Numbered from the stretch's first letter, positions 14,937-24,446 are shown. The stretch is 64,000 bases of DNA from Sphaerisporangium album (GCF_003323745.1 NZ_QOIL01000031.1:35988-99987); one strand, 5' to 3'. Translations and numbers: made by a program. The notes: generated by a model not told the origin, from the letters alone.

Positions 14937-17105
14937 GTGGCCGAGACGGGGGAAGTCGTCGGGGAGCGTTACCGGCTGGTCGAGATGATCGGGGCCGGGG
15001 GGATGGGCAGGGTCTGGCGGGGGCTGGACGAGTTGCTCGACCGGGAGGTCGCCGTCAAGGAGGTTCTGTTTCCTCCTGGTATGGACGCGGCCGAGCGTGA
15101 GTTGATCGGCAGGCGGGCGATGCGGGAGGCACGCGCGGCGGCGCGGCTGAGCCATCCGGGCATCGTGGCGGTGTACGACGTCATCACCCGTGACGGCTCT
15201 CCGGTCATCGTGATGGAGTTCGTGCGCGGTCCGTCCCTGCATCGGCGGATCGCCGAGGAGGGACGGCTGGCGTCGGCCGAGGTGGCGCGCATCGGCGTCG
15301 AGATGCTGTCCGCGCTGGAGGAGGCGCACACGGCGGGCATCGTGCACCGCGACCTGAAGCCCGCGAACGTGATGCTGGCAGGCAGCCGGGTGGTCATCAC
15401 CGACTTCGGCATCGCCAGCCTGGCCGGGGACGCGACGCTGACGGTGTCCGGGGAGGTCATCGGCACGCCGGCGTTCATGGCGCCCGAGCAGGCGCACGGC
15501 CTGCCGATCACGCCGGCCTGGGACCTGTGGTCGCTGGGGGCCACGCTGTACGCCGCGGTCGAGGGCATTCCGCCGTACACCGGGCCGAACGTGATGGCCG
15601 TCCTGTCCGCCCTGCTGACCCGGGACCCGGAGCCGACGGCGCACGCGGGCCCTCTCGCGCCGGTGCTGGAGGGCCTGCTGTGCCGGGATCCCGAGCAGCG
15701 GCTCACGGCCGAGCAGGCCAGGCGGCTGCTTCTCGCCGCGAGCGCCGAACGCCCGCACCCGGCACCCTCCGGCGCCGAACGCCCGTCTCTGGCCGCCTCT
15801 GGTGACACGCTCGGGCGACCGTCCTCCCCCGGAGCGCCGCCCCGGGACGCGGCGCCCGTGGACGGGCCTCCCCGGAATCCCGTGGACGGGCCTCCGCAGG
15901 ATGCCGTCGCCGTCGCGGACGCCGCCCCGGTCGCGGACGCCGCCCCGGTCGCGGACGCCGCCCCGGTCGCGGACGCCGCCCCGGTCGCGGACGCCGGCTC
16001 GCCCTCCGAGGCGGACCAGGTGCCGCCGCTCTCCCCGCGCCCGGACGCCGTGGCCAGGCGGCGGATGTCGCGGCGGGAGGTGCTCTTCCTGACGGGTGTC
16101 GCCGCCGTCGTCATCGGTGTGCCGGCCGGTGTCACCCTCGCGATCGGTACGGACCCGGACCGCCGACGGCCGAGCAACGTGAACCTGGGGAGCTGGGCCC
16201 CGTTCGCGACGCTCAACGGGGACGGGCCGGTCGGGTCGGTGGCGTTCAGCCCGGACGGCACGACTCTGGCCGCGGGCAGTGGCGGGACGGCGCGTCTGTG
16301 GGACGTGTCCCTGCACGACACCATCGCCACCCTCGGCACCAGCGACGAGACCGTGCGCACGGTGGCCTTCAGCCCGGACGACCGAATGCTCGTCACCGGA
16401 AGCCAGGATGGCCGGGTGCGATTATGGGACATCTCCGGGCAGAAGGCCGTCGCCACGCTCCCCCGCCCGGCCGGATCGTACGGCGCCATCGCGTCGGTGG
16501 CCTTCAGCCCGGACGGCCGGACGATCGCCGTCGGCGGGGAGCGCGCGTGGCTGGGGCTGTGGAGGCTGGGGGAAGGCAGGGCCGTCAGCGCCCTCCACGG
16601 CCATACCGGTGACATCCACGCGGTCGCCTTCAGCCCGGACGGGACGACGCTGGCCAGCACCGGCTCGGACAAGAAGGTCCTGCTGTGGGACGTCGCGCGA
16701 CGGAAGGCCGCGCGCGGCCTGACCGGACATTCCGCCATCTTCAGCTCCCTGGCCTTCAGCCCGGACGGGGCGACCCTCGCCGCCGGTGGTAGCGACCACA
16801 CGGTGACCATGTGGGACGTCGCCGGGCGCGAGCCCGTCGCCACGCTGACCGGCCACACCCAGCCGGTGAACGCGGTGGCCTTCAGTCCCGACGGACTTAC
16901 CCTCGCCAGTAGCGGTCTCGACCGGACCGTCCGGTTCTGGGACGTCCCCCGCCGTCGGTACGTCGAGGAGTTCTCCGAGGACTCGTGGTACTCGGAGGAC
17001 GGGTCCGAGCAGGGGGAGGTGATGTCGGTGGCGTTCAGCCCAGACGGGCGCATGCTGGCCACCGGCCTCAAGGGCGGGATCGTGCGGCTGTGGCGGGCAC
17101 GCTGA
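14937..17105 (+). CDS. Ser/Thr protein kinase with WD40 repeats
   Basis: About 722 residues. The Hanks-type kinase domain (roughly 8-270) has GAGGMGRVW, Lys41 in VAVKEV, Asp139 in HRDLKPANV, DFG at 156-158 and MAPEQ. A Pro/Ala-rich linker with VADAAP repeats (about 300-355) follows. One membrane helix (about 385-405, VAAVVIGVPAGVTLAI) leads to about seven extracellular WD40 blades, each carrying AFSPDG and LWDV-like ends. It would sense a ligand or partner through the outside propeller and phosphorylate cytoplasmic targets. GTG 14937 is chosen because the kinase fold starts eight residues later; no ribosome site is evident, so leaderless translation is possible. Confidence 0.9.
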   Translation: MAETGEVVGERYRLVEMIGAGGMGRVWRGLDELLDREVAVKEVLFPPGMDAAERELIGRRAMREARAAARLSHPGIVAVYDVITRDGSPVIVMEFVRGPSLHRRIAEEGRLASAEVARIGVEMLSALEEAHTAGIVHRDLKPANVMLAGSRVVITDFGIASLAGDATLTVSGEVIGTPAFMAPEQAHGLPITPAWDLWSLGATLYAAVEGIPPYTGPNVMAVLSALLTRDPEPTAHAGPLAPVLEGLLCRDPEQRLTAEQARRLLLAASAERPHPAPSGAERPSLAASGDTLGRPSSPGAPPRDAAPVDGPPRNPVDGPPQDAVAVADAAPVADAAPVADAAPVADAAPVADAGSPSEADQVPPLSPRPDAVARRRMSRREVLFLTGVAAVVIGVPAGVTLAIGTDPDRRRPSNVNLGSWAPFATLNGDGPVGSVAFSPDGTTLAAGSGGTARLWDVSLHDTIATLGTSDETVRTVAFSPDDRMLVTGSQDGRVRLWDISGQKAVATLPRPAGSYGAIASVAFSPDGRTIAVGGERAWLGLWRLGEGRAVSALHGHTGDIHAVAFSPDGTTLASTGSDKKVLLWDVARRKAARGLTGHSAIFSSLAFSPDGATLAAGGSDHTVTMWDVAGREPVATLTGHTQPVNAVAFSPDGLTLASSGLDRTVRFWDVPRRRYVEEFSEDSWYSEDGSEQGEVMSVAFSPDGRMLATGLKGGIVRLWRAR
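15912..16001 (+). repeat. 18-bp tandem repeat in the kinase linker
   Basis: Four perfect and one imperfect copy of an 18-base unit (GTCGCGGACGCCGCCCCG) encode VADAAP. The unit keeps the reading frame, so copy number can change linker length without breaking the kinase. Confidence 0.95.
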
Positions 17106-17235
17106 GCGGACGGGCGCCATGCCAGAATCGCCACGCAAGGGACGGAACGCGATCACCGTGCATGTGCGGGCGGGGTCGTTGAACGCGGTGCGGTCGTCGA
17201 ACTCGGCGGGATAGCTGGGAGAGGTGGGAGAGCTC

Positions 17236-17775
17236 GTGAGCCGGGTCCTGTACGTCATCGTCTGCGCGGCCGGCGCGGCGCGGGACGTGGGCACGTTGGT
17301 GGGCCTGGCCCAGGACGCCGGGTGGGAGGTCCAGGTCGTCGCCACTCCGTCCGCGCTGGACTTCGTCGACGTGCCCGCGCTGGAGGAGCAGACCGGCCGG
17401 CCCGTGCGCAGCCGCTACCGCAAGCCGGACGAGCCGAAGCCGCCCCGCCCGGACGCCATCGTCGTCGCCCCGGCCACGTACAACACGGTGAACAAGTTCG
17501 CGCGGGGCATCGCCGACACCTACGCCCTCGGCCTGCTCGCCGAAGCCCCCGGCCTCGGCATTCCCGTCGTCGTGCTGCCGTTCGTGAACAGCGCGCTGGC
17601 CGGGCGGGCGCCGTTCCGCCGCAGCGTCGCGGAGCTCGGCGCCGAGGGGGTCCGCGTCGTCCTCGGACCGGGTGAGCCGCACGCGCCCGGCTCCGGCGAG
17701 GACGAGCTGGACGCGTTCCCCTGGCACCTCGCCCTCGCCACGCTCCAGGAGGCCGTCAAGTCTCATAACGACTAG
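17236..17775 (+). CDS. Flavoprotein (PPC-decarboxylase-like fold)
   Basis: This 179-residue protein has the flavoprotein fold of Dfp/EpiD-type enzymes: RVLYVIVCAAGAARDVGTL, then DAIVVAPATYNTVNKFARGIADTYAL (the cofactor-contacting PAT-N motif) and a VVVLPFVNSALA strand. Stand-alone members bind FMN and may decarboxylate cysteine derivatives or act as chaperone-like flavoproteins; the substrate is unknown. GTG 17236 is chosen because GGGAG lies five bases upstream; GTG 17224 would add four residues. The stop overlaps by convergence with a very short reading frame on the other strand. The 130 bases after the kinase hold nothing else of note. Confidence 0.82.
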   Translation: MSRVLYVIVCAAGAARDVGTLVGLAQDAGWEVQVVATPSALDFVDVPALEEQTGRPVRSRYRKPDEPKPPRPDAIVVAPATYNTVNKFARGIADTYALGLLAEAPGLGIPVVVLPFVNSALAGRAPFRRSVAELGAEGVRVVLGPGEPHAPGSGEDELDAFPWHLALATLQEAVKSHND

Positions 17776-17848
17776 TAATCGAGGATCGCCACGAGCAGCA
17801 CGGCGATCATGGCGAGCAGGGCCTGGATGACGCCGCCGAACACGTGCC

Positions 17849-18299
17849 CGTTTCGACGCGCTGCCCCCGGGCGAGCGCGATCTGATCCGGCTGACCTTCC
17901 TCGACGACGCCTACCGATCCCTGTACGCGGACTGGCCGCGCGCCGCACGCGAGTGCGTGGGCGGTCCTGCGGATGGAGGCGGGCCGCCACCCCGACGACC
18001 CGGCGCTGAACGCGCTGGTGGGCGAACTGTGCGTACGGGACCCGGACTTCAGGACCTGGTGGGGAAGTCACACGGTGCGCGGCCCCAGGCAGCTCGGCAA
18101 GACCTACCACCACCCGGTCGTGGGCGCCCTCACCCTGGACGTCCTGCAGCTGTCCGTCGAGACACGACCCGACCAGCACCTGGTGGCCTACACCGCCCCG
18201 CCCGGCTCCCCGTCCCACGAGGCACTGCGCTTCCTGCTCCAGTGGTCCGCCCACACCACCGACCCCCAGCACGACCACGCCCCGGGCCACCGGGAGTAG
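17849..18299 (+). pseudogene. MmyB-type XRE regulator, frameshifted C-terminal remnant
   Basis: The ligand-binding half of an MmyB-family regulator is recognisable: FDALPPGERDLIRLTF, a WPRAARECV segment, then GRHPDDPALNALVGELCVRD, TWWGSHTV and TYHHPVVGALTLDVLQL. It ends with a YTAPPGSPSHEALRFL tail. A one-base insertion in a GGG run near 17957-17961 shifts the frame, and the whole N-terminal helix-turn-helix is missing. It is paralogous to the intact regulator at 24901-25728. It lies a little over 1 kb before a promoter sharing the same regulatory module, so it may be the lost dedicated regulator of the SDR operon. Confidence 0.8.
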
Positions 18300-18336
18300 A
18301 ACACACCGTTCCCCTGCGGGCACGGTCAGCGGACGG

Positions 18337-18367
18337 GGGCGGGGCACGTCCGAAGAGGGCCCCGCCC
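18337..18367 (-). terminator. Hairpin after the SRPBCC gene
   Basis: A 9-bp perfect GC stem (18337-18345 with 18359-18367) begins nine bases beyond the minus-strand stop at 18376. It also faces the end of the plus-strand regulator remnant. Confidence 0.6.
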
Positions 18368-18375
18368 TGCCGCGA

Positions 18376-19020
18376 TCAGACCTCGCCGCTCTCGATGGCC
18401 TCCTTGAGCCCCAGCTGCGTCTGCTCATGGGAGGCCACACCGTTCGTGACGACGAACTCGATCAACGAGGTGTCCGCGTCGAAGGTGAGGCGCTCGGTGA
18501 CCTGGGTCTTCCCGCCGGGAAGCCTCTTGAAGAGGATCTTCTGGTGCGTGACCACGCCGGGCAGCGACCAGGTGTCCGTCTCGTAGTAGAGATCCTCCTG
18601 GTGGATGCGCTGTTGCGCGTGCGTCTTGTTGGTGACGATCGCACCCTCGTACGGGATCTCTTCGATGGCGGTGAAGTTGACGTAGCGCGTGTCGTACCGG
18701 CACCAGTCCTTGTGGGTGACGACGCGCTTCAGGAACGAATGCCTGCCGACGTGATTGTTGATGTTCGAATACTTCTCGAAGACGCGTTGCACGGGGGCGT
18801 CGATCTGGATGGAGATCTCGGCCGTCTCACGGCTCCGTCCTGACTCCGGAAGGGGCGGTGCGGTGTCGTAGAACCTGTACGTGTCCCACGCGGCCTGCCA
18901 TTGAAGGGCGAGTTCGGCGTCACTCTCAGGAGTGTCCGCGCGGGCCGGACCGGCGAAGGCGGTGAGAACGAGGATCGCGGCGAACAACGGACCCGCAACC
19001 AGGCGAAGGAGATTCTTCAC
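18376..19020 (-). CDS. Secreted SRPBCC/START-like protein
   Basis: This 214-residue protein has a signal peptide (LVAGPLFAAILVLTAFAG, cleaving near ARA-DT). The rest follows an SRPBCC pattern: AEISIQIDAPVQRVFEKYSN helix-grip start, central beta strands (RYVNFTAIEEIPYEG) and a C-terminal helix ending KEAIESGEV. Such folds bind hydrophobic ligands such as lipids or polyketides. A secreted version suggests extracellular or envelope lipid handling. GTG 19020 with GAGG six bases upstream is preferred over longer forms. It diverges from the SDR operon at 19301. Confidence 0.72.
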   Translation of the reverse strand: MKNLLRLVAGPLFAAILVLTAFAGPARADTPESDAELALQWQAAWDTYRFYDTAPPLPESGRSRETAEISIQIDAPVQRVFEKYSNINNHVGRHSFLKRVVTHKDWCRYDTRYVNFTAIEEIPYEGAIVTNKTHAQQRIHQEDLYYETDTWSLPGVVTHQKILFKRLPGGKTQVTERLTFDADTSLIEFVVTNGVASHEQTQLGLKEAIESGEV

Positions 19021-19173
19021 GTATGCCTCAAGAGTAGACAGTAGGTGTAAATGATCTTCTATCGCACAAAATGGTGATTGAGAACCCGTCGCGCCAAAGA
19101 CACGAGCATCCCGCGCTGTGACGTCGCGTGCCACCGGCGAGCGCGGCCCCGGGCCGCCCGCGGCCCCTCGGCC

Positions 19174-19258
19174 GTTCCTAGGTACGGCACTCCCAGGAAA
19201 CTCGTGACCTTGTTGCACCTCGTTGAGCTGGACAGACTCGATTCTGTCAGCGGCGGGA
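19174..19258 (+). promoter_or_regulatory. Promoter module, copy A (SDR operon)
   Basis: This 85-bp block aligns without gaps to 25861-25945 at 63 of 85 positions. It contains TTCCTAGGTA (19175-19184), a weaker TCCCAGGAA, ACCTT, and GACAGA-ctcgat-TCTGTC (19231-19248) followed by an invariant CAGCGGCGGGA. It ends 42 bases before ATG 19301. The constant 3' half probably includes promoter and operator; regulator identity is inferred. Confidence 0.75.
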
Positions 19259-19300
19259 CACAGCCCGCCGAACAGGCAACAGACGCGGAAGGCGAACATC

Positions 19301-20140
19301 ATGGCCACCTGGTTCATCACCGGAGCATCCCGTGGACTGGGCGCCGAGATCGCACGCACCGCCCTGGCGAAGGGCGACGACGTGGTGGTCGCGGTGCGCA
19401 ACCCGGACCGCCTGCCGGAGGCCCTGAAGAAGTCGGACAACGTGCTCACCGTCGCCCTGGACGTCACCAAGAGCGCGGACATCCCCGCCGCCGTCCAGGC
19501 CGCGACGGACCGGTTCGGCGGGATCGACGTCCTGGTCAACAACGCCGGCCGCGGCCTGCTCGGCGCACTGGAGGAGATCACCGAGGCCGAGGCCCGCTCC
19601 CTGTTCGACCTGAACGTCTTCGGCCTGATCAACATGACCCGAGCGGTACTGCCGGTCATGCGCCGCCAGGGCTCGGGCAAGCTCGTCCACATCGGCTCGC
19701 GATCCGGATTCGAGGGCGAGCCCGGCGTGAGCATGTACAGCGCGTCGAAGTTCGCCGTGGCCGGGATCAGCGAGGCGCTGTCGGCGGAGCTGGCGCCCTT
19801 CGGCATCCGATCCATGGTGGTCGAGCCCGGCGTGCTGCGCACCGACTTCCTGGACGCCAGCTCTCTGTCGCTGGCCGGCGCCCGGATCCCCGCGTACGAC
19901 GGCACTCCCGCGCACGTCACCCTGGACTGGGCCGGCACCGCCAACCACACCCAGCTCGGCGACCCGGTCAAGAGCGCCGCCCTGATCTACGAGGTCACCA
20001 CCCAGGACGAGCTGCCCGCCCACCTGTACCTCGGGCCCGACACCATCCAACGGCTCCAGGTCAAACTACGCCAGATCGAGCGGGACCTGGCTCCGTGGCG
20101 GGAGAAGTCCGCCGCCACCGCCCACGGCGACGCCGCCTGA
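19301..20140 (+). CDS. Short-chain dehydrogenase/reductase (first of operon)
   Basis: This 279-residue classical SDR has the cofactor motif TGASRGLG at residues 7-14, NNAG at about 82-85 and the catalytic Tyr-Lys pair in YSASKFAVAG. It would oxidise or reduce an alcohol or ketone with NAD(P)(H). ATG 19301 has GGAAGG upstream. The gene leads a same-strand series (second SDR, amidohydrolase, lipoprotein), under a promoter module shared with the isochorismatase gene. The substrate is unknown; the neighbouring amidohydrolase suggests catabolism or detoxification of a small ring compound. Confidence 0.9.
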   Translation: MATWFITGASRGLGAEIARTALAKGDDVVVAVRNPDRLPEALKKSDNVLTVALDVTKSADIPAAVQAATDRFGGIDVLVNNAGRGLLGALEEITEAEARSLFDLNVFGLINMTRAVLPVMRRQGSGKLVHIGSRSGFEGEPGVSMYSASKFAVAGISEALSAELAPFGIRSMVVEPGVLRTDFLDASSLSLAGARIPAYDGTPAHVTLDWAGTANHTQLGDPVKSAALIYEVTTQDELPAHLYLGPDTIQRLQVKLRQIERDLAPWREKSAATAHGDAA

Positions 20141-20207
20141 ACCATTTCCGGGCCGCCGCAGCACGCGAGGGCCCCGTATCCATCCGTGAACGAAAGAGGT
20201 GTCAGCC

Positions 20208-20984
20208 ATGTCCACTCTGCTCACCGGAACCCCGCTGGCCGGCCGCGTGGCCGTCGTCTCCGGCGCCTCCAGCGGTATCGGCGCGGCCACCGCGCAGCGC
20301 CTGGCCGGACTCGGCGCCAAGGTCGCCGTCCTCGCCCGGCGCAAGAACAGGCTCGATGAGCTGGTCGGCTCCATCGGCGCGGCCGGCGGCACCGCGATCG
20401 CGATCCCCGTCGACGTCACCGGCCGCGACGCCGTCCACGCCGCGGCCGCCCAGGTCGCCGAGCAGCTCGGCACCGCCGACCTCGTGTTCAACAACGCGGG
20501 CGTCCAGCTCGTCTCCGGCATCACCGAGCTACGTCTGGACGATTGGCAGCGCCAGATCGACCTGAACATCACCGGCGTCATGAACGTCATCGGCGCCTTC
20601 CTGCCGCACCTGAACGCCGCCGCCGACGCGGGTCGCCCCGCGGATCTGATCACCACGTCCTCCATCGCCGCCACCAGGATCCTGGAGAAGTTCTCGATCT
20701 ACTCCGGCACCAAGGCGTACATCAGCCACCTGACACGACTGCTGCGGGTCGAGCTGGGCCCGCGGAACGTCCGGGTGGCCACCATCGAGCCTGGCATGGT
20801 CGACACCGAACTGCCCAGCCACGTCACCGACCCGGACGCCAGCAGGCTGATGGAGGGACTGCTCAACGAGATCGATCCGCTGCAGTCCGCCGACGTCGCC
20901 GAGACCGTGGCGTTCATCGCCTCGGTTCCCCGGCACGTCAACCTCACCGAGATCATCATCCTGCCCACGGCCCAGGCCATCTGA
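20208..20984 (+). CDS. Short-chain dehydrogenase/reductase (second of operon)
   Basis: This 258-residue SDR has SGASSGIG at about residues 16-23, NNAG, an active-site serine in TTSSIAA and the catalytic YSGTKAYI. The length fits the YdfG/serine-dehydrogenase-like subgroup. ATG 20208 is eight bases after AAAGAGG; an upstream GTG at 20199 overlaps that site and is less likely. It follows the first SDR by 67 bases. The two share only the fold-level motifs, so they may act on successive steps rather than being simple duplicates. Confidence 0.9.
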   Translation: MSTLLTGTPLAGRVAVVSGASSGIGAATAQRLAGLGAKVAVLARRKNRLDELVGSIGAAGGTAIAIPVDVTGRDAVHAAAAQVAEQLGTADLVFNNAGVQLVSGITELRLDDWQRQIDLNITGVMNVIGAFLPHLNAAADAGRPADLITTSSIAATRILEKFSIYSGTKAYISHLTRLLRVELGPRNVRVATIEPGMVDTELPSHVTDPDASRLMEGLLNEIDPLQSADVAETVAFIASVPRHVNLTEIIILPTAQAI

Positions 20985-21111
20985 GCGGCGCCATGGTGGC
21001 GCCTGTCTCCTCCAACGCCACCACCCTCGACCTGCGCGACCGCATGACCAAGTGGCAGTACCCGCCCCGATAGCCCGCTCCCCCACGACCCACCGGAAAG
21101 ACGTGAACGCC

Positions 21112-22491
21112 GTGACCACTCCCGCGACCCCGCCCCTGGAGCACCTTCGCCGCCACCCTGGCCGCCGCGTCCTGCTCACCGGCGCCACCATCGTCACCAT
21201 GGACCCCGGCCTCGGCGTCCTGCCCCGGGCGGATCTGCTCATCGAGGGCGGCCGCATCGCCGCCGTCGCCCCGGACCTGCCCATCGGCGACGCGCTCGTC
21301 ATCGACGTGACCGGCTCGATCCTGGCCCCCGGCTTCGTTGACACCCACCGGCACGCCTGGGAGGCCCAGCTGCGCCGGAGCATGCCGGACGTCAACGACC
21401 TCGGCGAGTACGTCATGACGACCCTGGCCGGCATCGCCCCGGCCTATCAGCCGCACGACATGTACATCGGCACCAAACTGGCCGCGCTGACCGCCATCGA
21501 CAGCGGCATCACCACCATGCTCGACTTCTCCCACAATTCCCGCACCGCGGCCCACTCCGACAGTGCCATCCAGGCCCTCCTCGACACCGGCATCCGCGCC
21601 GTGCACGCCTCGATGCGCCCGCACTTCGGCGACTGGGACGGCCAGTGGCCCGCCGACCTGACCAGGCTCAAGAACACCTACTTCGCCTCCGGCGACCAGC
21701 TCCTCACCCTGCGCCTGGCCGTCCTGGCCACCGAGGAGATCGCCGGCCCCGATCTCGCCTACGGCCCTCGGCTCGCCCGCGTCGCCCGCGATCTCGGCAT
21801 CGGGGTCAGCATCGACGCCGTCTTCGGAGTCCCGTCCTCCGACGCCATCCTCGGCTGGGCCAAGGAAGGCATCCTCGGACCGGACGTCACGCTCATCCAC
21901 TGCACCGGCCTGACCGGCCCCGCCTGGCGGGCGATGGCCGACGCCGGCGCCGCCGTGTCCCTGGCGCCCACCTCCGACGCGCAGATCGGGCTGGAGAACG
22001 CCGTCCCGGCCATCGACGAGGCACTCACCGCCGGCATCCGGCCCGGCCTGAGCATCGACGTCGAGGTGGCCCTGGCCAGTGACATGTTCACCCAGATGCG
22101 CGCCCTGCACGCCATCCAGCGGATGCGTGCCGTCAACGCCGCCTACGGCACCATGGACACGCCCGCCCGGATCGGCGTACACGACGTGCTCGACTTCGCC
22201 ACTCTGCAGGGCGCCAACAGCATCGGCCTCGGCGGCGTCACCGGTTCCCTCACCCCCGGCAAGCAGGCCGACCTGCTCGTCGTGCACGCCGAGGACCTGA
22301 ACAACATGCCACTCAACGACCCGATCGGCACCCTCGTCCTCGGCTCCGACCCGCGCAACATCGACGCCGTCTTCATCGCCGGCCAGGTCCGCAAATGGGC
22401 CGGCACCGTCCTTGACGTCGACCTGCCCACGCTGCGCCAGGACGTAAGCGACTCGCGCGACCGCGTCCTGAAGGCCGCACACCGCTCCTGA
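21112..22491 (+). CDS. Amidohydrolase (TrzN/cytosine-deaminase-like)
   Basis: This roughly 459-residue metal-dependent hydrolase starts with the small composite beta domain (VLLTGATIVTMDPGLGVLP). It carries the metal-binding THRHAWEAQLR (HxH), HCTGL, SIDVEVALASDM (the downstream Asp region) and the GKQADLLVV return to the beta domain. The overall layout fits the chlorohydrolase/deaminase group acting on C-N or C-Cl bonds of heterocycles; the substrate is not predictable. GTG 21112 is preferred, with GGAAAG 11 bases upstream; GTG 21103 is nearly on top of that site. It follows the SDR pair in the same unit. Confidence 0.88.
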   Translation: MTTPATPPLEHLRRHPGRRVLLTGATIVTMDPGLGVLPRADLLIEGGRIAAVAPDLPIGDALVIDVTGSILAPGFVDTHRHAWEAQLRRSMPDVNDLGEYVMTTLAGIAPAYQPHDMYIGTKLAALTAIDSGITTMLDFSHNSRTAAHSDSAIQALLDTGIRAVHASMRPHFGDWDGQWPADLTRLKNTYFASGDQLLTLRLAVLATEEIAGPDLAYGPRLARVARDLGIGVSIDAVFGVPSSDAILGWAKEGILGPDVTLIHCTGLTGPAWRAMADAGAAVSLAPTSDAQIGLENAVPAIDEALTAGIRPGLSIDVEVALASDMFTQMRALHAIQRMRAVNAAYGTMDTPARIGVHDVLDFATLQGANSIGLGGVTGSLTPGKQADLLVVHAEDLNNMPLNDPIGTLVLGSDPRNIDAVFIAGQVRKWAGTVLDVDLPTLRQDVSDSRDRVLKAAHRS

Positions 22492-22567
22492 CCAGGAAGA
22501 AGGTCCGTGCCGTCGACTACCTCAACGCCGCGCCGTGCCACGAGTCACCACCTAACAGGACCAGACC

Positions 22568-22888
22568 ATGCTCAAACACCCGCTCCCCCTCATCGGACTG
22601 TTCACCACGCTGATCGCCTGCACCGGCCCCGGCACCGGCCGGTCACCGGCCGCCCCGCACCCGTATGTCGGCATGTGGGTCACCGCCGACGGCCGCATCC
22701 GCCAGGAGCTCCTGCCCAACGGGCGTTACGAGGAGGAACGCGACGGCCGCGAACGCGCCTACACCGGCCGCTACACCGTGACCGGCACGCACCTCGACTA
22801 CCTCGACGACCTCGGCTTCACCGCCACCGGCGACGTCCGCGACGGAGTGCTCTACCACGAGCACCTCGTGCTCTACCGCGAGCGGTAG
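22568..22888 (+). CDS. Atu4866-domain lipoprotein
   Basis: This 106-residue protein has a short lipoprotein signal with LIAC at about residues 15-18, a Pro/Gly spacer, and a compact domain (HPYVGMWVTADGRIRQELL, GRYTVTGTHLDYLDD, GVLYHEHLVLYRE). That domain matches the Atu4866 family, a small beta-barrel of unknown function. ATG 22568 has AGGA seven bases upstream. It closes the SDR-SDR-amidohydrolase unit. Atu4866 proteins often accompany SDR genes and MmyB-type regulators, which matches this context. Confidence 0.85.
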   Translation: MLKHPLPLIGLFTTLIACTGPGTGRSPAAPHPYVGMWVTADGRIRQELLPNGRYEEERDGRERAYTGRYTVTGTHLDYLDDLGFTATGDVRDGVLYHEHLVLYRER

Positions 22889-22910
22889 CACCGGGTGGAG
22901 GCCACCGGGG

Positions 22911-24446
22911 TCATGGCGTGAGATGGCACGCCTTCTGCACGCCCGGCAGGGGGTCGATGCCGAAGGCGGTGATAGTGCACGCCGTGCCATCGGTGAACGA
23001 CTTGAAGACGTACCGGCCGCGTGCTCCGAACGCGACTTCCCGTGACCCGGAGAAGCCGCAGGTGCCGTTCTCTCCCGCGCAGGTTGTGGGATAGCCGGAC
23101 GGGCCGCCGGCCTTCGTGTAGCACGCCTTCGATTCTCCGTAGATGGGTTCGCCGAAGGTCGCGTTGGCGCAGGGGGTGTCGCCGTTCGCGGTCGCGTAGG
23201 TGAAGGCGCCGTAGGCGCCGTAGGCGATCGGCTGGCCGTTCGCCGCCGCACAGGTACCGTTCTCCGCCGCGCACTGGCTCCAGCCGCCGGCGGGCGCACC
23301 GGCCGGTGCCACGTAGCAGGCCTTCACCACGTTCGCGATCGGATCACCGAAGACACCGTTGTCACAGCTCGTAGGGCTGTTGACCACCCGGTAGGTGAAG
23401 GCGCCGTTCGCCCCGTACGCGACCGTCCGCGGGGCCGTGACCGCGCAGACCCCCTTCTCCGCCGCGCAGGACGTGTACCCGCTCGGCCCGCCGAGGGGGG
23501 CGACAAAGCAGGATTTCTGGATGCCCTTGGCGGAGTCGCCGCCGAAGGCCGCGCTCGTGCACGCCGTGCCCGAATCCACCGTCCGGTACTTGTACGATCC
23601 CGCCCCGAAGGCCACCACCCGGGTGCCCGGGAACGAGCACTGCCCGCCCTCGCCGGCGCACTTGCCGAATCCGGCCGGCAGGTCGGCGGCCACGGGCAGC
23701 AGCGGCGCGGGAGGATTCCCGAGGCCTGAGGCGCTGAAGGTGTAGGTGCCCGGGGCGACACCGGTGAGATAGACGTAGGCGGCGTCCTGGGTCGCGCCGG
23801 TGACCGCGGGCTGCGGGGTGAAGGTCCCGTTCCTCCACACGGTGACGCCGTTGACGGAGATCGTCGGGTTGCCGCCGAACTTCGGGATGCCGACCTTGCC
23901 GGTGGTGCCGGCCGGGCTGACCAGGTTGGAGGTGAACGTGCCCGCCGGCGCGTCGCGGGACCACGAGGCGGACAGCGCGCCCTGCGGCAGGGTGATGCGG
24001 CCTTCCACGGTGGTCAGATCACCGGGATGCGGTACGAAGCGGTACTGCCCGGCCTGTGGCTCCGGTGCGATGCCGAGGACGCTGAAGGTCAGCGCCGCCG
24101 TCGGCCCCGTGGACCAGCCGTGGGCCAGGCTCATGAAGGCGTCCCCGTAGGCGAACCCGCCGTCGGCGTCGATGCCCTCCCAGAAGGTGCTCTTCGTGCC
24201 GATGGGGCTGTCGAGCATGTAGCCCCAAGTCCGCCGGATCTGGGCCAGCCCCGCGTGGTCGTCGTTCGCCGTGAAGTGCGCGTTCACCTCCATCGATCCG
24301 GTGAAGGGGTGAACTCCGCCGTCCCACTCGGGGGTCGTCCCGCCGAAGACGTTCCAGCGCTCGGTGAGCTTGCGGACGATGCCGCCGGCCTTCGCCGGTG
24401 AGTCGGTGAGTCCGAACCAGACCGCCAGCGCGTTCCGCCTCGCCCG
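22911..24446 (-). pseudogene. GH78-like six-hairpin glycosidase, 5'-truncated, with Cys-rich repeats
   Basis: A 512-codon open frame begins abruptly inside the catalytic (alpha/alpha)6 domain (NALAVWFGLTDSPAKAGGIV, then TKSTFWEGIDADGG and SLAHGWSTGPTAAL). It continues through the C-terminal beta domain of alpha-L-rhamnosidase-type enzymes. Four tandem repeats of about 65 residues follow, each with a CAAENGTC-like opening, VAYGANGAFTY and a KACY end. These are probably carbohydrate-binding and stabilised by disulphides. TAG at 24449-24447 closes the frame at the break; several hundred N-terminal residues, the signal peptide and the promoter are gone. The break coincides with the truncated antiporter gene on the other strand. 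Confidence 0.8.

Noticed and set aside
17772..17843. 23-codon minus-strand frame encoding a hydrophobic peptide ending ILDY
   Set aside because: The GTG start has no ribosome site and it lies at the join of two remnants. It could be a decayed membrane-protein end, but evidence is too thin for a gene call.
21061..21111. Start of the amidohydrolase at 21052
   Set aside because: That start overlaps the leader and lacks a ribosome site; GTG 21112 begins just before the conserved beta domain.
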